Source: Microcella sp.
GTDB lineage: Bacteria; Actinomycetota; Actinomycetes; Actinomycetales; Microbacteriaceae
NCBI RefSeq assembly: GCF_019739195.1
Contig: NZ_JAHHDS010000002.1
Location: forward strand, 124,001 to 188,000
Direction: 5' to 3'
Length of the DNA: 64,000 nt
Below, piece after piece: positions 1-11,685 of this stretch; the first letter of the stretch is position 1, and each line of letters starts with the position of its first letter. Position numbers and translations under genes: made by a program. The notes beneath the pieces were generated by a model, which was not told the DNA's origin, did no database searches, and saw only the letters and a list, made by a program, of their open reading frames with translations.

Positions 1-38
1 CGCAACGCTGCATCTCTGGCGCGCGGCACCCCCAGCAC

Positions 39-1571
<1,533 letters not shown>

Positions 1572-1652
1572 GCTGAATGTCCTCTTCCTTGAGGGTCGAT
1601 GTCGTGGCGGTGGCGCGCCCAGCCTAGCGGCGTCGGTCGAAGCTCGGCGCGC

Positions 1653-3353
1653 TCACGCGCGGGGCGCGGCCAGATGCAGGCGCGACGTCGCGAGTCGGTC
1701 GGCGACGGGGGTGTGCGAGATCACGATGATCGCGCGATCCGGAGCGGCGGCGGCGCCGAGCAGCTCGTCGAGCAGCGATTCGGCGCGATCAGGATCGACG
1801 TTCGCGGTCGGCTCATCGAGCACGAGCACGGGCGCATCGGTCAGCAGAGCGCGAGCCAGGGCAATGCGCTGCGCCTCGCCGCCACTCACGAGCCGGCCCC
1901 GTTCGCCGACCAGCGCATCCAAACCCCCTCGGGCGTGGCACCACTCACCCAGCCCCACGCGCTCGAGCACACCGAGCAGTTCGTCGTCGGTGGCGGTATC
2001 GCGCGCGAACAGCAGATTCTGGCGAATGCCGTCATCGAACAAGTGCGGGCTCTGCTCGCACAGCACGACGTGCCGACGCACGTCGTCCGGGTGCATCGTG
2101 CGCGCATCGATCCCGCCGAGCAGGTATTCGCCCTCGTGGTCGAGAAAGCGCACGAGCACGTGCGCGAGGGTCGTCTTGCCCACTCCGCTCGATCCTTCGA
2201 CGACAAGCCGGTCACCCGGCCTGAGGTCGAGATCGACCTCAGAGAGCGCGGGGTGCGGCTCTCCCGGCCAGCGCGCCGTGACTCCGCGCAGTCGAACACT
2301 GAGCGGCCCCTCGGGAACGGCCGCCGGGTTCGTGGGCGCCGTCGGCAGTTCGGAGGGAGTGGTCGCCGGCACGACGGACGCGATGCGGTCGGCGCTCGCC
2401 CGCACTCGCCACCATGCAGAGAGGGCTGCGGGCAGCCCTGCCACCAGTTCGAACACCGCGAGCGGCACGAGCACGAGCAGCACGAACACGGGCGCCGTGA
2501 TCGACCCGCTCGCGAACGCCGGCTCGGTGGCCACGAGCACCGCGAGAAGGGTCGCCCCGGCACCGAGGGTGAAGAGTGCCGCAACACTGCCTGCTGCGGC
2601 CGACTGACGCGTCTGCGCGCTACGAAGCTGGGCATCGAGTGCTGCGACACGCTCGCGGCGTTCGACATCGGCTCCGAATGCGCGCAAGGTTTCCCAGCGG
2701 GTCAGGTACTCGAGCACGGCGTCGGCGAGCTGACCGCGCAGCGGAGCGATGCGGGCGTCGGCGTCACGACTCAGCGCTGCCATCACCGCAGCCGCCGCGG
2801 CGGTCGTGATGGCAAGGCCCGCGAGCACGGCGAAACCCGCCGCCGGCGAGACCCACCAGATTCCGACGACGGCGAGTGAGCTGACCACGAGGGCGGTGAC
2901 CATCGGCTGCAGCACTCGCAAGGGCAGATCTTGCAGGGCGTCGACGTCGCGCACGAGCGCGGTGAGCAGGTCGCCGCGACGCACCCCCTTCAGCCCATCA
3001 GGCGCGACGGGCAGAAGCCTGCGAAAGACGCTGACGCGCAAGGTGCCGAGCGCACGAAACGCTGCGTCGTGAGCGACGAGCCGCTCGAGGTACCGAAACA
3101 CGGCGCGGCCGAGAGCGAAGGCGCGCACGCCGACGATCGCGAACCCGAGGAAGAGAATGGGCGGCTGCTCGGCCGCACGCGCGATGAGCCACGAACTCGT
3201 GGCAAGCAGGGCGACGGCCGAGCCGCTCGCGAGCACGCCCAGCGCAAGAGCCGGCCAGAAGGCGCGGATCGGCGGCAGGGATGCTCGCAGAACGGGCCGC
3301 CGCGTGGCGCGGTCGACCGTGCCCGCGCCGTCGCGCTCGACGCTCGCGCTCAT
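1653..3353 (-). CDS. cydC: CydC subunit of the cytochrome bd assembly (thiol) ABC exporter
   Basis: Last gene of the cydA-cydB-cydD-cydC operon; its ATG overlaps the cydD stop (ATGA). The 566-residue protein is a half ABC transporter: an N-terminal membrane domain with about six helices (residues 30-310), then an ATPase with Walker A GSSGVGKT (387-394), signature SGGEAQR (490-496) and Walker B VLVLDEP (509-515). In characterised bacteria CydDC exports cysteine/glutathione (a haem role is also proposed) and is needed for mature cytochrome bd. Downstream, 80 bp separate it from aspA with no obvious terminator. Assignment as CydC rather than CydD follows gene order and the N-terminal sequence. 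Confidence 0.92.
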   Translation of the reverse strand: MSASVERDGAGTVDRATRRPVLRASLPPIRAFWPALALGVLASGSAVALLATSSWLIARAAEQPPILFLGFAIVGVRAFALGRAVFRYLERLVAHDAAFRALGTLRVSVFRRLLPVAPDGLKGVRRGDLLTALVRDVDALQDLPLRVLQPMVTALVVSSLAVVGIWWVSPAAGFAVLAGLAITTAAAAAVMAALSRDADARIAPLRGQLADAVLEYLTRWETLRAFGADVERRERVAALDAQLRSAQTRQSAAAGSVAALFTLGAGATLLAVLVATEPAFASGSITAPVFVLLVLVPLAVFELVAGLPAALSAWWRVRASADRIASVVPATTPSELPTAPTNPAAVPEGPLSVRLRGVTARWPGEPHPALSEVDLDLRPGDRLVVEGSSGVGKTTLAHVLVRFLDHEGEYLLGGIDARTMHPDDVRRHVVLCEQSPHLFDDGIRQNLLFARDTATDDELLGVLERVGLGEWCHARGGLDALVGERGRLVSGGEAQRIALARALLTDAPVLVLDEPTANVDPDRAESLLDELLGAAAAPDRAIIVISHTPVADRLATSRLHLAAPRA

Positions 3354-5065
3354 CGTCGACCCCCGGCTGTGTCGAGTGGCTGCGGCACGGCGCCGACACT
3401 GCGGGCGTCGGCAACGGGCGGGTCGGAGGGTGCGCCGAAGGCGAGCACAGCATCCGCCGCCGCCATCACGGCACGGCGATGCGTGACCACCACGACGAGG
3501 CGGCCGTCGTCGGCGAGAGATCGCAGACCGGCGATGATGCGGGCCTCGGTCTCGGCGTCGAGAGCGGAGGTCGGCTCATCGAGCAGCACGACACGACTCG
3601 ATCGGGCGACGGCGCGGTAGTGAGCCCGCGCGAGCGCGACGCGCTGCGCCTGACCGCCCGAAAGCCCCTCACCGGCCGCGCCGAGAACGGTATCGCGGGG
3701 CACATCGTCGGCGGCAGCCCACTGGAGCGACCGGTTCACGAGCTCAGCATCGACCGCCGGGGCACCCAGCGCGACGACACCGTCGAGTGACCCACTCGTG
3801 AGGTCGGGGCGCTGCCCGGCCCAGGCGATGCGCGATGCGCGATCGGCGGCCGCGACGAGCGCACCGTCGAACTCGATCTCACCCTCGGCATCGACGAGAC
3901 CGAGTACAGCGCCGATCAGAGAGGTCTTGCCCGCACCGCTCGGCCCGGTGATCGCGAGTACCGTGCCGGGCATCCACTCGCCCGACAGCCGGTCGACGAC
4001 CACCCGGTCGCCGCGACGAACAGTCAGGTCGCGAACCCGCAGTGCGGGGACCGTCGCATCAGCCGGCGGTCGCACCGTGACCAGCGTTTCCCCCGACGAG
4101 GAGGTCGACCCCTGAGCGGTGTCGAGAAGCGTGAGCACGTCGTCAGCCGCCGCGATCCCTTCGCTCGCCGCATGGAACTGAGCGCCGACCTGCCGCAGGG
4201 GCAGGTACGCCTCGGGAACGAGGATGAGCACGAAGAGGCCGAGGGCGAGCCCGATGTCGCCGTCGATGAGGCGGATACCCACCGACACGGCGACGAGCGC
4301 GACCGAGAGGCTCGCAGCAAGCTCGAGCGTGAAGCCCGAGAGAAACGACAGCCGCAGCACCGACATCGTGCGCCGCCGGTACCCTTCGGTGACCTCGGCG
4401 ATGCGATCTGTCTGCCGGTGGTGACGGCCGAACACCATGAGCGTCGACAGACCCTGCACGACCTCGAGAAAGCCCTGCGCCAGGGCGCCGAGCTGCTGCC
4501 ACTGGCGACGCTGCACCGCTTGCGTGGCCATGCCGATGAGCGCCATGAAGACCGGGATGATCGGCAGCGTCACGATCACCGTGATGCCGGTGACGAGATC
4601 GGCGAAAAGCAGTGCGAGCACGACGAGCGGAGTCGCGACGGCCGTGAGAATGAGCTGCGGCAGGTACTTGCCGATGTAGCCGTCCATCGCGTCGAGGCCC
4701 TGCCCGAGCAGAGTGGCAACTCGCGCGCTCGAGGTAGCGCCCAGCAAAGACTGACCTCCCGCATCCACCGCATTGATCACACGGCTGCGCAGCTGGCTCT
4801 TGACGATCGCCGCACCGCGCACGGCGAGCGCGTCGAGCAGCGCCTGCGTGGAGGCACGCACCACGATGCTGATGGCCGTCGCGATGATCGGCTGGCCCAG
4901 CTGCGCGACGGGTACGCCGTCGATGACGCCGACGATCGACTGCGCCGCGAACCAGCAGAACGCGATGATGCTGATCGTGTGCACCGCGGCAACGGCCGCG
5001 CCGGCCGCCAGCAGAGTGCGGGCGGCCGACGCGGTGCGCAGCAAGCGCGGGTCGAGCGGCTTCAG
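3350..5065 (-). CDS. cydD: CydD subunit of the cytochrome bd assembly (thiol) ABC exporter
   Basis: Half ABC transporter partner of CydC, about 571 residues, with a transmembrane domain followed by Walker A GPSGAGKTS, signature LSGGQAQRVALARA and Walker B VVLLDEPTSALD. The reading frame is open far upstream into cydB, but homology-like sequence begins at KPLDPRLL. No ATG, GTG or TTG precedes it in frame near the cydB stop; the natural start appears to be a CTG at 5065-5063 whose last two bases form the cydB stop (CTGA). The nearest alternative is a TTG at 5044, which would remove seven residues. No clear Shine-Dalgarno is present, so translation is probably coupled to cydB. Confidence 0.88.
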   Translation of the reverse strand: MKPLDPRLLRTASAARTLLAAGAAVAAVHTISIIAFCWFAAQSIVGVIDGVPVAQLGQPIIATAISIVVRASTQALLDALAVRGAAIVKSQLRSRVINAVDAGGQSLLGATSSARVATLLGQGLDAMDGYIGKYLPQLILTAVATPLVVLALLFADLVTGITVIVTLPIIPVFMALIGMATQAVQRRQWQQLGALAQGFLEVVQGLSTLMVFGRHHRQTDRIAEVTEGYRRRTMSVLRLSFLSGFTLELAASLSVALVAVSVGIRLIDGDIGLALGLFVLILVPEAYLPLRQVGAQFHAASEGIAAADDVLTLLDTAQGSTSSSGETLVTVRPPADATVPALRVRDLTVRRGDRVVVDRLSGEWMPGTVLAITGPSGAGKTSLIGAVLGLVDAEGEIEFDGALVAAADRASRIAWAGQRPDLTSGSLDGVVALGAPAVDAELVNRSLQWAAADDVPRDTVLGAAGEGLSGGQAQRVALARAHYRAVARSSRVVLLDEPTSALDAETEARIIAGLRSLADDGRLVVVVTHRRAVMAAADAVLAFGAPSDPPVADARSVGAVPQPLDTAGGRR

Positions 5066-6081
5066 TGCGCTGCCGCCACGGGAATCGACGAGCGGGTGAT
5101 CCGTCGACGGAATACCCAGTACGTGAAGCCTTGGTAGGCGAGCACGAGCGGCAGCATGATGACGGCCACCCAGGTCATCACCTCGAGAGTGTATTGCGAG
5201 CTCGAGGCGTTGGCGATCGTCAGGCTGTAGGCCGGATCGATCGTCGAGGGCATCACGTTCGGATACAGCGCGGCAAGGATGCTGCCGACCGCGAACGTGA
5301 TCGTCGCGGCCATGAGGCCGAATGCCCACTTCTCAGCCCCGGCCCGATTGGCGATCCACGAGCCGATGAGGGCGACCGCGGCGGCGGCGGCGAGCGACAC
5401 GAGCACCGGGAGGTGCGCCACGTCGAGATGCTGGATGACCGTCCAGACCAGGAACGACGCGGCGACCACGATCGTCACGAGGCCGGAGCGGACGGCAAGC
5501 GAGCGTGCTCGCTCCCGTAGCTCGCCGTCGGTCTTGAGAGCGACGAACTGCACCCCGTGCGTGAAGAAGAGCAGCAGGGTCGTGAGGCCGCCGAGCAACC
5601 CGTAGGGATTGAGCAGATCGAAGAGGGTTCCGACGTAGGTGCCGGTCTCGTCGATCGCGACGCCCTGGATGATGTTCGCGAACGCCACACCCCAGAGCAG
5701 GGCCGGAACCGCTGAACCGACGATGATCATCCAGTCGAACCAGCTCTTCCACTGCTCTGAGCGGCCGAGCCTGCGGTACTCGAACGAGACACCGCGTGCG
5801 ATGAGCGCGAGCAGAATGAGCAGCAGGGCCAGGTAGAAGCCGTCGAACAAGGTCGCGTACCAGTACGGGAAGGCCGCGAACAACGACGCGCCGGCCACGA
5901 TGAGCCACGTCTCGTTGAGATCCCACACCGGCCCGATCGTGTTGATCATGACGCGCTTGTCGGTGTCGTCCTTCGCGAGGAACGGCAAGGCCATTCCCAC
6001 TCCGAAGTCGAAGCCGTCGAGCACGAAATAGCCGATGAAAAAGAACCCGACGATGAGGAACCAGAGCACTGCGAGATCCAT
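5062..6081 (-). CDS. cydB: cytochrome bd ubiquinol/menaquinol oxidase subunit II
   Basis: Membrane subunit II of the high-affinity terminal oxidase that reduces oxygen to water with electrons from quinol. The 339-residue product starts MDLAVLWFLIVGFFFIGYF and carries the family stretches YFVLDGFDFGVGMALPFL and WDLNETWLIV, with about eight to nine membrane helices. The ATG at 6081 was chosen because AAGGAAG sits 8 nt upstream and the longer open frame adds only low-complexity residues. It starts 22 bp after cydA and its stop is embedded in the start of cydD. Confidence 0.95.
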   Translation of the reverse strand: MDLAVLWFLIVGFFFIGYFVLDGFDFGVGMALPFLAKDDTDKRVMINTIGPVWDLNETWLIVAGASLFAAFPYWYATLFDGFYLALLLILLALIARGVSFEYRRLGRSEQWKSWFDWMIIVGSAVPALLWGVAFANIIQGVAIDETGTYVGTLFDLLNPYGLLGGLTTLLLFFTHGVQFVALKTDGELRERARSLAVRSGLVTIVVAASFLVWTVIQHLDVAHLPVLVSLAAAAAVALIGSWIANRAGAEKWAFGLMAATITFAVGSILAALYPNVMPSTIDPAYSLTIANASSSQYTLEVMTWVAVIMLPLVLAYQGFTYWVFRRRITRSSIPVAAAH

Positions 6082-6103
6082 GATGTGTGCTTCCTTGACT
6101 TGG

Positions 6104-7531
6104 TTAGTAGACGGTCGCGAGCTTGGCCGGATCGACGGTCGCGTCGCCGCTGCCGTCGTGCTCAGCGTCGTACTTGGCCCACTCGAGCGGGCCGTCGACG
6201 GCTGCGCGCACGATGAGCTTGAATTCGACGACCGCGAGCGCACCGTAGATGAGGGTGAAGGCGATCAACGAGATCAGCACTTCGAGCCCGGAGACTCCCG
6301 GCGACACTCCGTCCTCCGTGAGCATGAGGCCGAAGACGATCCAGGGCTGACGGCCCATCTCGGTGAAGATCCAGCCCATGAGGCTTGCGACGAGAGGCAG
6401 CGGTGCCGACCAGATCGCAACCTTCCACACCCAGTTGCGGGTGGGGGTGCGTCCGCCACGGGTTACCCACAGGCCGACGACCGAGATCAGGGCCGCGATG
6501 GCGCCAAGGCCGATCATCCAGCGGAAGCTCCAGTACGTCACCCAGATGATGGGCGTGTAGTTTCCGGGGCCGAACTCGGCTTCGTACTGTGCCTGCAGGT
6601 CGTTGATGCCCTCGACCGTGCCCATGAAGTCGTGGGTCGACAGGAACGAGAGCATGTAAGGAATGCGGATCGAGAAGAGTTCGCTCGAGCCATCCGGGGT
6701 TCCCCAGGTGAAGATCGAGAAGGATGCACCAGCGGTGGTCTGGTACAGCGCTTCCGCAGCGGCCATCTTCATCGGCTGGGTCTCGACCATGATCAGGCTC
6801 AGCTGGTCGCCGGTCAGCGCCACGCCGACAAAGGCGACGATGTTGACGATGAGGCCGAACCGCAGCGCGGTGCGCATCTCATCGAGGTATTGACCACGCG
6901 AGAGGTGGTAGGCGGCGACCGCCACCATGACGACCGCGGCGAACATCACCGAGGCGAAGATCGTGTGCGGAAACTGCGCGAGCGCGACAGGGTTGGTGAG
7001 CACCGCGCCGATGTCGGTCAATTCTGCGCGCCCGAGCTCTTCGTTGATCTCGAAGCCCACGGGGTTCTGCATGAAGGCGTTGGCCGCGAGGATGAAGTAC
7101 GCCGACAGCGTCGTCGAGAGTGCCAGCAGCCAAATCACGGCGAGGTGGAGCTTTGCCGGAAGCTTGTCCCAGCCGAAGATCCACAACCCGATCATGCTCG
7201 CTTCGAGGAAAAACGCGAGCAGGCCCTCCATGGCGAGCGGGGCGCCGAACACGTCGCCGACAAAGCGCGAGTAGTCGCTCCAGTTCATGCCGAACTGGAA
7301 CTCCTGCACGATGCCCGTCACGACACCCATGGCGAAGTTGATCAGAAAGATCTTGCCGAACAAGCGCGTGAGGTGCAGGTACTTCAAGTTCGCGGTGCGT
7401 ACCCACGCGGTCTGGAACATGGCGACGAGGATCACCATGCCGATCGTGAGCGGCACGAACAGGAAGTGGTAGAGGGTCGTCAGACCGAACTGCCAACGGG
7501 CCAACAGGAGCGGATCGAGCCATTCGACCAC
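6104..7531 (-). CDS. cydA: cytochrome bd ubiquinol/menaquinol oxidase subunit I
   Basis: Haem-carrying subunit I of cytochrome bd oxidase, 475 residues from a GTG at 7531 (MVEWLDPLLLARWQFGLTTL). AGGTGA lies about 9 nt upstream. The N-terminal RWQFGLTTLYHFLFVPLTIG contains the conserved His near residue 20 that ligates haem b595 in studied enzymes, and the family motif GRQPWIV is present towards the C-terminus. The quinol-binding Q-loop is of the short type common in Gram-positives. A TAGGCT -10 element at 7595-7590 gives a leader of about 50 nt that opens with a 6-bp hairpin (7567-7583). First gene of the cydABDC operon; no Rex-like operator was seen. Confidence 0.95.
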   Translation of the reverse strand: MVEWLDPLLLARWQFGLTTLYHFLFVPLTIGMVILVAMFQTAWVRTANLKYLHLTRLFGKIFLINFAMGVVTGIVQEFQFGMNWSDYSRFVGDVFGAPLAMEGLLAFFLEASMIGLWIFGWDKLPAKLHLAVIWLLALSTTLSAYFILAANAFMQNPVGFEINEELGRAELTDIGAVLTNPVALAQFPHTIFASVMFAAVVMVAVAAYHLSRGQYLDEMRTALRFGLIVNIVAFVGVALTGDQLSLIMVETQPMKMAAAEALYQTTAGASFSIFTWGTPDGSSELFSIRIPYMLSFLSTHDFMGTVEGINDLQAQYEAEFGPGNYTPIIWVTYWSFRWMIGLGAIAALISVVGLWVTRGGRTPTRNWVWKVAIWSAPLPLVASLMGWIFTEMGRQPWIVFGLMLTEDGVSPGVSGLEVLISLIAFTLIYGALAVVEFKLIVRAAVDGPLEWAKYDAEHDGSGDATVDPAKLATVY

Positions 7532-7566
7532 GAGGGGGTCACCTGCCTTGCAGAAGAGGAGTGGAA

Positions 7567-7583
7567 GGCGGCAACTCGCCGCC
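7567..7583 (-). promoter_or_regulatory. 5'-end hairpin and promoter of cydA
   Basis: GGCGGC-N5-GCCGCC forms a six-pair hairpin at the very 5' end of the predicted cydA transcript; the -10 TAGGCT is at 7595-7590 on the minus strand, so transcription should begin near 7583. Such a terminal hairpin may protect the mRNA; the role is inferred. Confidence 0.4.
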
Positions 7584-7698
7584 GAATCGAGCCTAGAAAA
7601 GGCAGCGGTGCCGCACAGGGGCCGAAGGTCCCGACCTTGACAGAGTCGAGAGCAGACGCGAGCCTCTAGCGCACAGTGAGCCCGGCTAGGCTCGCGAC

Positions 7699-8370
7699 GT
7701 GAACGAGTTGCTCGACGCGATCCTCGACCTCGTGCAGGGCGTCGACCCGGTGCTGCGCACGGCACTGGCAGGTCTCTTCATCATGCTCGAGACCACCATT
7801 TTGCTCGGCCTCATCGTGCCCGGCGACACCGTCGTGCTCGTCGCGAGTACCGCGGTCGACTCCCCCGCCGAGTACTGGGCGCTCGCCATCGTCGTCATCG
7901 TGGGCGCGCTCACCGGTGCCTCGCTCGGCTTCGCGATCGGGCGCTTTTTCGGGCCGCGGCTGCGTGCTTCTCGTCTCGGCGCCCGTATCGGCGAGAAGAA
8001 TTGGCGCCGCGCCGAGAACTTCCTCGACCACCGGGGCGGCATCGCGGTATTCGTCTCACGGTTTCTGCCTGTGCTGCACTCCCTCACACCTCTCGTCGTC
8101 GGAATGAGCACGCTGCGCTACCGCACCTTCATGCTGTGGCTCACCCCCGCGTGCATCATCTGGTCGTTCGCCTACGTGTCGGTGGGCTCAGCAGCAGCCG
8201 AGGGCTATCGCAGCATCGCCGAGACCCTCGACTCTGCGGCGCTCATCTTCGTGGGCGTCATCGTCGGATTCTGGCTGCTTGTATTTGCGGTGAAGAAGCT
8301 GCTCGACCGTTATGTCTCACGCTTCGCCGATCACCCCGGCGACGGCGATGCGACGACGACCGAAGACTGA
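7699..8370 (+). CDS. DedA/SNARE-associated family membrane protein
   Basis: Polytopic membrane protein of 223 residues in the DedA family; members are linked to lipid carrier or phospholipid flipping and membrane homeostasis. Visible family features are the hydrophobic start with FIMLETTILLGLIVPGDTVV, a central G-rich segment (ALTGASLGFAIGRFFG) and the conserved FVSRFLPVLHSLTPLVVGMS. The start is a GTG at 7699 with TAGGCT at 7687-7692, six nucleotides upstream, and no ribosome-binding site, suggesting a leaderless mRNA. It is divergent from cydA and ends at a strong bidirectional hairpin. Substrate unknown. Confidence 0.88.
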   Translation: MNELLDAILDLVQGVDPVLRTALAGLFIMLETTILLGLIVPGDTVVLVASTAVDSPAEYWALAIVVIVGALTGASLGFAIGRFFGPRLRASRLGARIGEKNWRRAENFLDHRGGIAVFVSRFLPVLHSLTPLVVGMSTLRYRTFMLWLTPACIIWSFAYVSVGSAAAEGYRSIAETLDSAALIFVGVIVGFWLLVFAVKKLLDRYVSRFADHPGDGDATTTED

Positions 8371-8386
8371 ACGTCGCACACGACAG

Positions 8387-8416
8387 AGGGGCGGGCACTG
8401 AACAGTGCCCGCCCCT
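8387..8416. terminator. bidirectional intrinsic terminator between the DedA gene and the osmoprotectant operon
   Basis: A perfect 14-bp inverted repeat (AGGGGCGGGCACTG, two bases, complement) lies midway between two convergent stop codons at 8370 and 8441. It lacks a long T-tract, as is usual in high-GC actinobacteria. Confidence 0.8.
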
Positions 8417-8440
8417 GTAGCGAAAGGATGCTGCGGCTGG

Positions 8441-9352
8441 CTAGCCGAGGAACCCGTTCTCGGTCAGCCACTGAGTGGCGATCTCGGTGAAGCCGAGCTG
8501 GTCGACCGTGCTCTGTACGTTGAGGGCGACAAGGCCTTCAGGCGTGAGAGCGGCGCTCACCTCGTTGATGATGTCGATCGCCTCTTGCGGCAGATCGGCC
8601 GAGGCGACGGGCACGACGTTCGAGGCTAGGAAGAGACCTTCGGGGTCGGCCAGCGTCACGAGTCCGTTCGAGCCGATGCGCGGGTCGGCACTGTAGACGT
8701 TCGCGACATTCACGATGCCTTCAAGCAGCGACTCGACCGTGGTGTCTCCGGTCGCCTGGAAGCCGACGGTCACGCCGTAGACGTCGAGCAGGCCCGTGGG
8801 GCCATAGGGGCGCTCTTCGAGCTCGGGGAAGCCGCCGAGGATGAGTCCGTCGACGCCGGCGAGGTCTCCGATCGAGTTAAGGCCGTTTGCTTCGGCGAAC
8901 TCGGCGGTGACGTTGTAGCTGTCTTGGTCGGTGGCCGACGACTGGTCGAGCACCTGGAGGCCCTCCGGCACGACCTCCTGCAGCTCGGCGAAGACCTCAT
9001 CTGCCTGCGTCGCGGTGGTATCGGGGTTCCAGAACTGCAGCAGGTTTCCGGTGTACTCGGGGAACAGGTCGACCTCACCGGCCTCGAGTGCCGGAATGTA
9101 GGCGTCGCGCTGCCCGATCTGGAAGTTGCGCTCGACGGTGAAGCCGCCCTCTTCGAGCGCCTGAGCGTAGAGCTCGGCGATGATCTCGTTCGAGTAGTAG
9201 GCCTGCGAGCCGATGACGATCGTCTCGGCGGGAGCATCCGTATCCGGCTCGGGCGCCAGCGGGTCGCCCGATGCACACCCTGCCAGGGCCAATGATGCCC
9301 CGACCGCGGCTGCCGTCATGGCGAGCCGGCCCTTGTTCCTTGCTGTGAACAT
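8441..9352 (-). CDS. osmoprotectant (glycine betaine/choline) ABC transporter substrate-binding lipoprotein
   Basis: A 303-residue extracytoplasmic solute-binding protein of the OpuAC/ProX class for quaternary ammonium osmoprotectants. The N-terminus has a basic start, a hydrophobic core and the lipobox LAGC, so it should be a lipid-anchored protein on the outer face of the membrane. The mature start (TIVIGSQAYYSNEIIAELYA) resembles family members that bind betaine or choline through aromatic residues. It is last in a four-gene operon (ATPase, permease, permease, binding protein), starting 17 bp after the second permease. Exact ligand unknown. Confidence 0.87.
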   Translation of the reverse strand: MFTARNKGRLAMTAAAVGASLALAGCASGDPLAPEPDTDAPAETIVIGSQAYYSNEIIAELYAQALEEGGFTVERNFQIGQRDAYIPALEAGEVDLFPEYTGNLLQFWNPDTTATQADEVFAELQEVVPEGLQVLDQSSATDQDSYNVTAEFAEANGLNSIGDLAGVDGLILGGFPELEERPYGPTGLLDVYGVTVGFQATGDTTVESLLEGIVNVANVYSADPRIGSNGLVTLADPEGLFLASNVVPVASADLPQEAIDIINEVSAALTPEGLVALNVQSTVDQLGFTEIATQWLTENGFLG

Positions 9353-9369
9353 GCGTTTGTCTCTTTTCT

Positions 9370-10107
9370 TCAGGTGGTGGCGGAGTCTGCCACCGCCGCG
9401 CGGCGTCCGGTTGACGTCGTGCGGGGTTCTGGGGCGCGGGCCGCGCGCACACCACGCGGCACTGCGTAGGTCTCGAGCAGCGCGAAGACCGCATCGAGGG
9501 TGAGGGCAATGACGATGATGAGGATGGCCGCCCCGAGCATGCGGTCGTAGTCGCGTAGCGCGATGCCCTGGATGATGGGCAGGCCGAGTCCGCCGAGGTT
9601 AACGTAGGCGGCGAGCGTCACCGTCGCCACCACCTGCAGCGTGGCGCTGCGAAGACCGCCGAGCAGCAGGGGCAGACCCAGTGGCACCTCGACCTTCCAG
9701 AGAATCTGCCATTCGGTCATGCCCATCGCGCGCGCGGCGTCGATCGTGCGGCGGTCGATGACTTCGAGCCCGGCGTAGGCGCCAGCGAGAATCGGGGGAA
9801 TCGCCAGCAGCACGAGCACCACGACCGTCGCCGGCCCGCGCAGCGTGACGCCGACGAGCATGACGAACAGGAAGAGCAGGCCGAAGGTCGGCAGGGCTCG
9901 CGCGGCACCTGAGATTCCTACGGCGAGCTCGCGGCCCCGGCCGGTGTGCCCGATCAGCCAGCCGAGCGGGACTGCGATGAGCGCTGCGAAGAAGACGGCG
10001 AGTGCCGTGAACCACAGATGCTGCCCGGTGAGCTCGAGGAGCCCGCCTGGTCCCTGCCAGTTCTCGGGATCGAGCAGCCACGCGAACGCGTCGGTGAAGA
10101 GGTTCAT
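9370..10107 (-). CDS. osmoprotectant ABC transporter permease (second)
   Basis: Membrane permease of 245 residues with about five to six helices and the BPD-type transport EAA loop region (DAARAMGMTEWQILWKVEVP, the contact site for the ATPase). Start ATG at 10107 overlaps the preceding permease stop (ATGA); a longer in-frame extension inside the upstream gene is rejected. Together with the 10104-10829 permease it forms the transmembrane channel, as in OpuC/OpuB systems. Confidence 0.87.
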   Translation of the reverse strand: MNLFTDAFAWLLDPENWQGPGGLLELTGQHLWFTALAVFFAALIAVPLGWLIGHTGRGRELAVGISGAARALPTFGLLFLFVMLVGVTLRGPATVVVLVLLAIPPILAGAYAGLEVIDRRTIDAARAMGMTEWQILWKVEVPLGLPLLLGGLRSATLQVVATVTLAAYVNLGGLGLPIIQGIALRDYDRMLGAAILIIVIALTLDAVFALLETYAVPRGVRAARAPEPRTTSTGRRAAVADSATT

Positions 10108-10825
10108 CGCGCACCTGCCTGCTGCACCCCACGGCCGAACGCCTGGGCGGGAGACTCCACGCCCTGCTGGCTCTCGACCGATCGGCGCGGCGATCGGTCG
10201 AGTCGGGTCCACGGCATGAGCCACCGGCCCAGCAGCACGAGCAGCCCGTCGAACAGCAGCGCGATGACCACGACCATCACGACGCCGGCCAGCACCTGCT
10301 CGACGATGCCGCGCTGAAAGCCGTTGGTGAAGAGGTAGCCGAGGCTCTGCACCCCGACGACGATGCCCACCGTCAACAAGCTCACGGTGCTGACCGCGAC
10401 CACGCGCAGGCCGGCGAGGAGCACCGGGCCGGCGAGCGGAAAGTCAACGGTCCAGAACCGGCCCCAACCCGAGTAGCCCATGGCCGTCGCCGCCTGCTTC
10501 ACCCCTTGATCGACGCTCGCGAGCGCTTCGGCGACCGAGCGAGCCATGATCGCGACGGCGTAGATCGTCAAGGCGATGATCACGTTCGCTTCGCTCAAGA
10601 ACCCGATGCCGAGCAGGGGCGGCAGCACGACGAAGAGGGCCAGCGACGGAATCGTGTACAGCAGACCGACGAGCGTCAGCACGAGACCGCGCGTGAGCCG
10701 GTAGCGGTAGGCCACCCAGCCGAGCGGCAGGGCGATGATGAACCCCAGCACGATCGGCACGATGCTCAGCCTGATGTGCTGCAGCGTGAGCTGCAGAATC
10801 AAGTCGAGGTTGTTGAAGACCCAGG

Positions 10826-10829
<4 letters not shown>
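10104..10829 (-). CDS. osmoprotectant ABC transporter permease (first)
   Basis: Permease of 241 residues, with the N-terminal amphipathic stretch LTLQHIRLSIVPIVLGFIIA and GLLYTIPSLALFVVLPPLLG typical of OpuCB-like proteins and an EAA-like loop (GVKQAATAMGYSGWGRFWTV). It overlaps the ATPase gene by ATGA at its start and the second permease at its stop, indicating tight translational coupling within the transporter operon. Confidence 0.87.
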
Positions 10830-11650
<821 letters not shown>

Positions 11651-11671
11651 GTGGCCCTCTTCCGGTCGCCT

Positions 11672-11685
11672 GCTGACAGGTCAGC
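11672..11685. promoter_or_regulatory. candidate operator upstream of the osmoprotectant operon
   Basis: GCTGAC-AG-GTCAGC is a perfect 14-bp palindrome 22 bp before the ATPase start codon, between it and the TetR gene. Nearby repeats GCTGAAC on the same strand suggest a protein-binding region. The binding protein is not identified. Confidence 0.4.
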
